Shown here piece by piece: positions 21,855 through 27,271 of a stretch of 27,271 nt of DNA. Position 1 is the first letter of the stretch. Every line of letters begins with the position of its first letter. Source of the stretch: Anaerolineales bacterium (GTDB taxonomy: Bacteria; Chloroflexota; Anaerolineae; Anaerolineales; Villigracilaceae); the NCBI GenBank assembly GCA_016928525.1, contig JAFGKO010000004.1:1-27271 (forward strand), read 5' to 3'. Made by a program: the position numbers and the translations under genes. The notes beneath the pieces are model-generated. The model made no database searches and was not told the origin of the DNA. It was given only the letters and a program-made list of their open reading frames with translations.

Positions 21855-22737
21855 AAAGTTGAACGCTTCTATATTTACGACGCAGAGGACATCTGCCTAT
21901 GCGCCGGGCGCTTGTGGGGAATTGGTGCAGGGACAATTCGAAAATGGGGATGATTTTCTGGTTACTTTGCCGGTTGACCTACGTGCAGAAGTTCGTGTGG
22001 AATTGGATCCCACTGCCTCATTGGTTCAGGGTACCCCCATTCGCAAGGAAAAAACGCGCCTGGCCGTTCGAAAGATGCTGGACTATCTGAGATATTCGAA
22101 TGTTGGCGCAACCTTTACGGTCACGAGTGACATCCCGGAGGGCAAAGGCATGGCCAGCAGCACCGCTGACATCCTCGCGGCCTGCCGTGCAGTGGCCCAG
22201 GCGGTGGGGCAGCCGCTCTCTCCCGAAGAGATTTCCCGTATCGCTATCGAGATTGAACCGAGCGACGGCCTTATGTATCCCGGCGTGGTCTGCTACAACC
22301 ATCGTCGTGGAGAGTTGCTCGAAACGCTGGGAGCCTTGCCGCCCATGGATATTTTGGCTGTCGATCTCGGCGGCTATGTAGATACACTGCAATTCAACCG
22401 GAAACCTAAAGACTATACAGTCGATGAACTCGACACTCTCCGGCAGGCCTACGAATTCGTCAAGGCGGGGGTGCATGGACGGAACCTTGAAGAGATTGGC
22501 CGGGCAGCCACGCTGAGCGCACGGGTCAATCAACGCCTGTTGCCAAAGCCCTATTTGGATACGTTGATCGCGCTTGCTGCTGCGCATGGCGCGCATGGGG
22601 TCTGTATTGCCCACAGTGGCACGGTTGCCGGTCTGCTCTTTGATCGAGGCGCAAATGGAGCGTTTGAAAATGCACGCGACGCGATTTGGTGTCACATTGA
22701 CCCAACACTGGTTATTTATGCCTTGCAATCATTATGA
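21844..22737 (+). CDS. pduX: GHMP kinase, L-threonine kinase (PduX-like)
   Basis: The 297-residue protein starts its core with YAPGACGELVQGQ (19-31) and has the GHMP ATP-binding loop PEGKGMASSTADI at 98-110, both typical of PduX. PduX makes L-threonine-O-3-phosphate, the precursor that CobD decarboxylates to aminopropanol phosphate for the B12 side arm. Genomic placement among cob genes strongly supports this role over other GHMP kinases. It overlaps cbiA by 11 bp. The CobD decarboxylase is not in the window and may lie beyond the right edge. Confidence 0.82.
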   Translation: MQLEKLNASIFTTQRTSAYAPGACGELVQGQFENGDDFLVTLPVDLRAEVRVELDPTASLVQGTPIRKEKTRLAVRKMLDYLRYSNVGATFTVTSDIPEGKGMASSTADILAACRAVAQAVGQPLSPEEISRIAIEIEPSDGLMYPGVVCYNHRRGELLETLGALPPMDILAVDLGGYVDTLQFNRKPKDYTVDELDTLRQAYEFVKAGVHGRNLEEIGRAATLSARVNQRLLPKPYLDTLIALAAAHGAHGVCIAHSGTVAGLLFDRGANGAFENARDAIWCHIDPTLVIYALQSL

Positions 22738-22768
22738 TCGATAATTCGTCGCAGAAAGGACACCGCCC

Positions 22769-23818
22769 ATGCTAGACAAGCTCGTATCGAAAATTCAGGG
22801 GCTGGACGAAACCGCCATGGCCGCTGCTAGAGTGCGCCAGGACACTCTCACCAAACCGCCCGGCAGCCTGGGCAGGCTGGAAGAGCTGTCGGTTCAGTTG
22901 GCAGGGGTAAGCGGGAAGGAAATTCCTTCTATTAAAGACAAGGTTATCATCACCATGGCTGGGGACCACGGCGTGGTGGCCGAAGGCGTCAGCGCCTTTC
23001 CACAGGAAGTCACCCCGCAAATGGTGCTCAACTTCCTGCACGGCGGGGCGGCCATCAACGTGCTGGCCCGTCATGTGGGCGCGCGCATCACTATCGTGGA
23101 CATGGGTGTTGCCGTGAACATGGAAGCGCACCCGCTGCTCGTCGTCAAGAAAGTCGCATATGGAACGGCCAACATGACGCAAGGTCCGGCCATGACGCGC
23201 GAGCAGGCCGAGCAGGCGATCCTGTCAGGCGTGGAAGTGGTCGAGGCCGAGATCGCAAAAGGCCTGGACATCGTCGGCACGGGCGATATGGGCATCGGTA
23301 ACACCACCCCCTCTGCCGCTATCGCTGCGGCGCTGACCGGCATCGAACCGGCCAAGCTCGCCGGGCGTGGCACTGGCGTGAACGATGAAGGCCTGAAGCG
23401 CAAGATCGATGCTATCGAGCGCGCGCTGGCCGTCAACCAGCCCGATCCCAAAGACGGCCTGGACGTGCTGGCCAAGGTCGGCGGCTTCGAAATTGGCGGG
23501 TTGGCCGGGGTCATCCTGGGCGCGGCGGCCAACCGGGTACCGGTCATGGTGGATGGTTTTATCTCCACCGCGGCGGCCATGATCGCGGTCACGATTGCGC
23601 CTGCTGTGCGCCCGTATCTGATTTCCGCGCACCGTTCGCAGGAGTACGGTCACAGCCAGATGGTCGAGTGGCTGGGGCTCAAGCCGCTGGTCGATCTCGA
23701 TTTCCGCCTGGGCGAAGGCACTGGCGCGGCACTGGGCATCTCCTTTGCGGAAGCGGCTTGCAAGATCCTGGCCGAGATGGCCACCTTTGCCGAAGCGGGT
23801 GTCTCGGATAAAGAATAA
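22769..23818 (+). CDS. cobT: Nicotinate-nucleotide-dimethylbenzimidazole phosphoribosyltransferase
   Basis: The 349-residue protein has the CobT features TKPPGSLGRLEELSVQLAG at the N-terminus, MAGDHGVVAEGVSAFPQEVT, GDMGIGNTTPSAAI, and the catalytic Glu316 in RLGEGTGAALG. It activates the lower-ligand base by making its alpha-ribotide phosphate in the nucleotide-loop pathway. AAAGGA lies 9 nt before the ATG. A repeat-like palindrome separates it from cobS. Confidence 0.92.
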   Translation: MLDKLVSKIQGLDETAMAAARVRQDTLTKPPGSLGRLEELSVQLAGVSGKEIPSIKDKVIITMAGDHGVVAEGVSAFPQEVTPQMVLNFLHGGAAINVLARHVGARITIVDMGVAVNMEAHPLLVVKKVAYGTANMTQGPAMTREQAEQAILSGVEVVEAEIAKGLDIVGTGDMGIGNTTPSAAIAAALTGIEPAKLAGRGTGVNDEGLKRKIDAIERALAVNQPDPKDGLDVLAKVGGFEIGGLAGVILGAAANRVPVMVDGFISTAAAMIAVTIAPAVRPYLISAHRSQEYGHSQMVEWLGLKPLVDLDFRLGEGTGAALGISFAEAACKILAEMATFAEAGVSDKE

Positions 23819-23820
23819 AA

Positions 23821-23902
23821 TTGGGACACAGATAACACGGAGAAATCGGATTCCGTAAAAACGAGCGGAAAACCATCCCTTCCGTGGAATCCGTGTCCAA
23901 AA
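23821..23902. repeat. Palindromic repeat element between cobT and cobS
   Basis: The left arm TTGGGACACAGATAACACGG (23821-23840) is an imperfect inverted copy of the right arm CCGTGGAATCCGTGTCCAAA (23882-23901). Small inner pairing TTCCG/CGGAA occurs in the centre. The GACACGG-type arms resemble the element inserted in the glycerate kinase gene. It starts three bases after the cobT stop and ends five bases before the cobS ATG. Confidence 0.65.
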
Positions 23903-23906
23903 AACG

Positions 23907-24632
23907 ATGATCTTCCTCCTGACTGCCTTTCAGTTCCTGACCACCTTCCCGGCTATTATTCGCCGCAGTTTTACGGCGCAGGAGTTAGGCCGGGCCGTGG
24001 GCTTTTTTCCTCTCGTTGGCCTGGCGCTGGGCGGCGTCTTATATGGCCTGGCGAGCGGCCTGCTGCTAGTCTTCCCTGCGCAGGTGGTTTCTGTCATCCT
24101 GCTCGCTGCCTGGCTGCTGCTCACCCGTGCCTTGCACTTCGACGGTTTTCTCGATACCTGTGACGGGCTGTTCGGCGGATTCACCCCCGAGCGACGCTTG
24201 GAGATCATGCGCGACTCGCGCGTTGGCGCGTTCGGCGTGGCCGGCGGCGGACTGTTGCTGCTGGCGAAATATGCTGCCATCCTTTCGCTCCCGCATCTTT
24301 CAGGGTTGCTGCTTGCCCCTGTTTTAGGACGCTGGGTCCTGTCGATAGCCATTTTCGCCTACCCATATGCGCGCGAAAAAGGATTGGGCCGCGATATGAA
24401 AGATAACGTCCGTTGGCCGCAGGTAGCTCTGGCAACGATCTTCTCCGTACTGGCGGCCTGGCTGGTTGCCGGGTGGATGGGTTTGCTGGCATTCGTCCTC
24501 GCTGCAATGATGCTCTGGCTGGGAGCGAGCTTCATCCTGCGTCGCATCCCCGGCCTGACGGGCGACAGTTACGGTGCGTTGTGCGAGTTGGCCGAGCTGG
24601 CGGTCCTGTTGCTCTTTACAGTTGGAGTTTGA
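23907..24632 (+). CDS. cobS: Adenosylcobinamide-GDP ribazoletransferase (cobalamin synthase)
   Basis: The 241-residue membrane protein has CobS motifs FQFLTTFP near the start, HFDGFLDTCDGLFGGFTPERRLEIMRDSR with DTCDG at 83-87, and the late GDSYGALCELAEL. It joins adenosylcobinamide-GDP and alpha-ribazole (phosphate) in the membrane as the last main step of B12 assembly. No Shine-Dalgarno is visible because the repeat element abuts the start, so its translation may depend on that structure. Confidence 0.9.
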   Translation: MIFLLTAFQFLTTFPAIIRRSFTAQELGRAVGFFPLVGLALGGVLYGLASGLLLVFPAQVVSVILLAAWLLLTRALHFDGFLDTCDGLFGGFTPERRLEIMRDSRVGAFGVAGGGLLLLAKYAAILSLPHLSGLLLAPVLGRWVLSIAIFAYPYAREKGLGRDMKDNVRWPQVALATIFSVLAAWLVAGWMGLLAFVLAAMMLWLGASFILRRIPGLTGDSYGALCELAELAVLLLFTVGV

Positions 24633-24640
24633 GTAGTGGC

Positions 24641-24727
24641 GCGGGATGGCATCCCGCCCCACAAAGGATGTCTGAGGGGTTCGCAGTTGCACGTTACCTG
24701 CGAACCGGATGCAGTGCAACTGCATCC
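24641..24727 (+). promoter_or_regulatory. Three consecutive hairpins with an alternative pairing, between cobS and cobQ
   Basis: Perfect stems are GCGGGAT/ATCCCGC (24641-24647, 24651-24657), GGTTCGCAG/CTGCGAACC (24678-24686, 24698-24706) and GGATGCAGT/ACTGCATCC (24707-24715, 24719-24727). GCAGTTGCAC (24683-24692) can instead pair with GTGCAACTGC (24714-24723), which excludes both of the last two hairpins. The cobQ ribosome site AGGA starts at 24734, 7 nt after the array. No T-run was found. The regulatory role is inferred; it could instead be a repeat family. Confidence 0.55.
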
Positions 24728-24744
24728 AGAACTAGGAATGATTA

Positions 24745-26250
24745 ATGACCGGCAAAGTTCTCATGCTGCAGGGGACCAGCTCCTCGGTGGGCAAAAGCCT
24801 GCTGGTGGCAGGCCTATGTCATCTCTATGCGCGGCGCGGCGTGCGTGTTGCGCCTTACAAAGCGCAGAATATGTCCAACAATGCCGCTGTCTGTCCGGAC
24901 GGCTTGGAGATTGGGCGGGCGCAGGCGGTACAGGCGCTCGCGTCTGGCCTGGAGCCGCATGTGGACATGAACCCGGTCTTGATCAAGCCCGAAGCGGACT
25001 CGCGCTCGCAGGTGGTGGTGATGGGGCGTCCCTGGCAAACGCTTTCCGCACGGGATTACTACCTACAGAAACAAATATTGTGGAAAGAGGCCACGGCCGC
25101 ATTAGACCGCCTGCGTGCACAGTATGAACTGGTCATCATCGAAGGCGCTGGCAGCGCTGCTGAGCTCAACCTGAAAGGGGGCGACATTGTCAACATGGCG
25201 ATTGCGCGTTATGCGGATGCGCCCGTGCTGCTGGCCGGTGACATCGATCGCGGCGGGATTTTCGCGCAGTTGATCGGCACGGTCTGGCTGCTGGAGCCCG
25301 AAGAACGCGAACTGGTCAAAGGCTTGATCGTCAACAAATTCAGGGGTGACATCTCACTCTTTGCGGATGGAGTCCACATTCTAGAAGAAAAGAGCCACGT
25401 TCCGGTGCTGGGCGTGGTACCCTATTTGCACGATCTTTTCATCCCGGAAGAAGATGCGGTGGCCCTGGAAAATCCCTTTGCAACGCCTGTCCGAGCTGCT
25501 GAGGCGACAGAGATCGTCGTCATCCACCTGCCGCGCATCGCTAACTTCGATGATTTCGACCCGTTGGCCACCGAGCCGGGTGTGCGCGTCCGCTACGTGG
25601 ATGGGCCGGAGCAGATCGGAAACCCGGCTGCCATTATCATCCCCGGCACGAAGAGCACGGTCAATGACCTGGCCTGGCTGCGTTCGCGAGGCTTCGACGA
25701 AGCCATCCGGCGACATGCACAAAAGGGCGGCTCGGTGGTCGGGATTTGCGGTGGTTACCAGATGTTGGGAGAAGCTGTTCACGACCCGCAACATGTGGAA
25801 TCGAAATTGGATAGCGCTCCCGGCCTGGGGCTGCTGCCCATCGAAACTGTTTTTGCAGGCGACAAGACCACCCACCAGGCCAGCGCGCAAGTGCGGAACG
25901 GTCCCGGCTGGCTTGCGGACCTGGAAGGCCAGACGGTGACCGGTTATGAAATCCACATGGGACGTACACAGAGCGGGAGTTCGTGGCTGGAGATTGCAGA
26001 ACGCAGTGGGCAGTCTGTGCAGGTGGCAGATGGCGCCGCCAGCGTAGATGGCAAAATTTGGGGTTGTTATGTGCATGGCTTGTTTGCCAATGAAAACCTG
26101 CGCAGGGCGTGGTTGGCGGACTTGGGTTGGAAGGGAGAGCAGATGGATGGGGCTGCCAATCCCTTTGCGGCCTCGTTGACCCGCCTGGCAGACACCCTGG
26201 AAGAGACGTTAGATATGGGACTTCTGGAGAAGATTGTATGGGAAAGCTAA
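24745..26250 (+). CDS. cobQ: Cobyric acid synthase
   Basis: The 501-residue protein has the P-loop GTSSSVGKS near the start, YKAQNMSNNAAV, EGAGSAAELNL, GDIDRGGIFAQL, IIPGTKSTVNDL, and the class I amidotransferase nucleophile Cys335 in VGICGGYQMLGE with the later GYEIHMGRT and HGLF. It amidates side chains b, d, e and g of adenosylcobyrinic acid a,c-diamide (also called CbiP). ATG 24745 has AGGA 7 nt upstream. Its end overlaps cobU by 13 bp. Confidence 0.92.
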   Translation: MTGKVLMLQGTSSSVGKSLLVAGLCHLYARRGVRVAPYKAQNMSNNAAVCPDGLEIGRAQAVQALASGLEPHVDMNPVLIKPEADSRSQVVVMGRPWQTLSARDYYLQKQILWKEATAALDRLRAQYELVIIEGAGSAAELNLKGGDIVNMAIARYADAPVLLAGDIDRGGIFAQLIGTVWLLEPEERELVKGLIVNKFRGDISLFADGVHILEEKSHVPVLGVVPYLHDLFIPEEDAVALENPFATPVRAAEATEIVVIHLPRIANFDDFDPLATEPGVRVRYVDGPEQIGNPAAIIIPGTKSTVNDLAWLRSRGFDEAIRRHAQKGGSVVGICGGYQMLGEAVHDPQHVESKLDSAPGLGLLPIETVFAGDKTTHQASAQVRNGPGWLADLEGQTVTGYEIHMGRTQSGSSWLEIAERSGQSVQVADGAASVDGKIWGCYVHGLFANENLRRAWLADLGWKGEQMDGAANPFAASLTRLADTLEETLDMGLLEKIVWES

Positions 26251-26813
26251 CTCTAATTCTTGGCGGCGCGCGCAGTGGCAAGAGCACGTTTGCAGAACAA
26301 CGGGCCAAAGAGTTGGGCGGCGATAGCGTCCTGTACGTCGCTACATCCGAGAGCAAGGACGGGGAGATGCAGCAGCGGGTCGAGAAGCATCGCGCCGAAA
26401 GGCCGTCTGCCTGGGGGACGGTAGAGGCGCCTCGCAAGGTCGCGCAGGCCATTCGTCGAGAAAGAAGCGCGGCGAAGGTCATTTTGCTGGATTGCATGAC
26501 CTTCCTGGTCGCCAATCATTTAATGGATGCCGCCGCCCCGGAAGATGATCCCTTCGATGACCCAAGCGCCGATCCGTTCGATGCACAAATTGAAGCGGAT
26601 GTGGTCGCTGAAGTCGAAGCGTTGGTCGCTTATGTGCAGGAAATGGATGTCGAAATGCTAGTCGTGTCCAACGAGGTCGGGCTGGGGGTTGTCCCGCCGT
26701 ATGAACTGGGACGCGCTTACCGCGACATTTTGGGACGCGCCAACCAGATCCTGGCTCGCCACGCGGACGAGGTGCAGTTGCTCGTGGCGGGCATCCCGAT
26801 GCGCATCAAGTGA
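26238..26813 (+). CDS. cobU: Adenosylcobinamide kinase / adenosylcobinamide-phosphate guanylyltransferase
   Basis: ATG 26238 (191 residues) is chosen because it directly begins the conserved MGKLTLILGGARSGKSTFAE; an in-frame GTG/ATG further upstream lies in cobQ. The P-loop GGARSGKS is at 8-15, followed by VLYVATSES and the RVEKHRAERP stretch holding the histidine that is guanylylated. Later VVSNEVGLGVVPPYELGRAYRDILGRANQILA is typical. Around residues 97-115 an acidic segment with repeated DPFD occurs where homologues usually have a shorter helix linker. It phosphorylates adenosylcobinamide and adds GMP, ready for CobS. Confidence 0.9.
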   Translation: MGKLTLILGGARSGKSTFAEQRAKELGGDSVLYVATSESKDGEMQQRVEKHRAERPSAWGTVEAPRKVAQAIRRERSAAKVILLDCMTFLVANHLMDAAAPEDDPFDDPSADPFDAQIEADVVAEVEALVAYVQEMDVEMLVVSNEVGLGVVPPYELGRAYRDILGRANQILARHADEVQLLVAGIPMRIK

Positions 26814-26821
26814 GTTGGGTT

Positions 26822-27271
26822 ATGTCGCAATTGCTGGCGCTGGTCATTGACAGTTTATTTGGCGACCCGCCGAACGCGTACCATCCGGTGGCCTGGATGG
26901 GTTCGGGCATCGGGGCCGCCCGGAAGTGCGCGCCAAAAATAGATGCCCGGCGACAACTGGGCTACGGCGGCTTAATCGCTTTTGGCGGAATAAGCCTGGC
27001 GGCCGGGCTGGGCTGGCTGGCGGCACGTCTTGTTCGGTTGTTACCTAAACCGCTGAACTGGTTGGGGGAAGCGACCGCTTTGAAATTGATGCTTTCCGTG
27101 GGCGGCCTGACCCGGGCGGCTACCGAAATCCAGACTGCGTTGGAAGCTGGGGATTTGCCCAAAGCCCGGCGGCTGACGAGCTGGCACCTGGTCAGCCGGG
27201 ATACGTCTGTGTTGAGCGCCTCGCAGGTTGCGGCTGCGGCGGTCGAGTCGGTGGCGGAGAACACCTCCGAC
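26822..27271 (+). CDS. cbiB: Adenosylcobinamide-phosphate synthase (3' end outside window)
   Basis: The first 150 residues are present and the frame runs off the right edge. The start DSLFGDPPNAYHPVAWMG and the late ESVAENTSD are CbiB/CobD signatures, with membrane helices between. It attaches aminopropanol (phosphate) to adenosylcobyric acid. ATG 26822 is used; an in-frame GTG at 26810, overlapping the cobU stop (GTGA), is an equally good alternative that adds four residues. No clear Shine-Dalgarno decides between them. Confidence 0.88.
   Translation, partial: MSQLLALVIDSLFGDPPNAYHPVAWMGSGIGAARKCAPKIDARRQLGYGGLIAFGGISLAAGLGWLAARLVRLLPKPLNWLGEATALKLMLSVGGLTRAATEIQTALEAGDLPKARRLTSWHLVSRDTSVLSASQVAAAAVESVAENTSD

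Noticed and set aside
24636..25127. 163-residue plus-strand frame from the cobS-cobQ gap into cobQ
   Set aside because: It overlaps most of the start of cobQ in another frame and its first part is just translation of the hairpin array.
26109..26237. Longer cobU start inside cobQ
   Set aside because: The extra 43 residues are Gly/Arg-rich out-of-frame cobQ sequence; ATG 26238 begins the conserved family N-terminus exactly.
25661..26515. 284-residue minus-strand frame over cobQ and cobU
   Set aside because: It is a high-GC shadow with a Pro/Arg/Ser-rich composition and lies fully opposite two genes with clear catalytic motifs.

Overview
The window is a stretch of bacterial chromosome, most likely from a Chloroflexota member of the Anaerolineae type. 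This is an inference from style, not a database match. The clues are a lipoprotein with tandem NBR1-type Ig-like domains, a CAP-LysM surface protein with Thr/Pro/Ser linkers, many short palindromic intergenic repeats, and moderately high GC with ATG/GTG starts. No tRNA, rRNA, CRISPR array, phage or insertion sequence was seen.

Region 1 (1-3429): a 3'-cut D-2-hydroxyacid dehydrogenase (minus) is divergent from a glycerate 2-kinase (plus). The kinase carries two in-frame palindromic insertions. A convergent Ig-like lipoprotein follows, then the C-terminal remnant of an M24 peptidase with an in-frame TGA. Region 2 (3430-5656): a CAP plus triple-LysM membrane-anchored protein faces a TetR/WHG regulator.

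Region 3 (5657-16416): a perfect 19-bp palindrome contains the -35 boxes of both divergent promoters between tetR and a long plus-strand gene run. The run encodes a class II aldolase, a class III aminotransferase, an MFS transporter, a D-2-hydroxyacid dehydrogenase, an embedded VapBC/FitAB-type toxin-antitoxin pair, an FGGY sugar kinase, GlcF, and a GlcD-GlcE fusion. A reasonable reading is a regulated pathway in which a ketose is phosphorylated and split by the aldolase, and the two-carbon or 2-hydroxyacid product is oxidised by the glycolate-oxidase complex. The substrate cannot be told from sequence. The hydroxyacid dehydrogenase and glycerate kinase of region 1 would fit the same glyoxylate/glycerate node.

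Region 4 (16417-27271): a cobalamin riboswitch with a perfect 9-bp closing stem and two unusual extra structured segments precedes a corrinoid uptake and late-assembly operon: btuF, btuC, btuD, cobO, cbiA, pduX-like, cobT, cobS, cobQ/cbiP, cobU and a 3'-cut cbiB. It covers import, adenosylation, side-chain amidation, aminopropanol-arm supply and nucleotide-loop assembly. No corrin-ring synthesis genes lie in the window. Three intercistronic structures (18007-18039, 23821-23902, 24641-24727) lie within this operon. The last has two mutually exclusive pairings.

Four starts (616 minus, 637 plus, 3581 plus, 5656 minus) share a -10-like hexamer exactly 6 nt upstream of the start codon and no usable Shine-Dalgarno, which suggests leaderless transcription.
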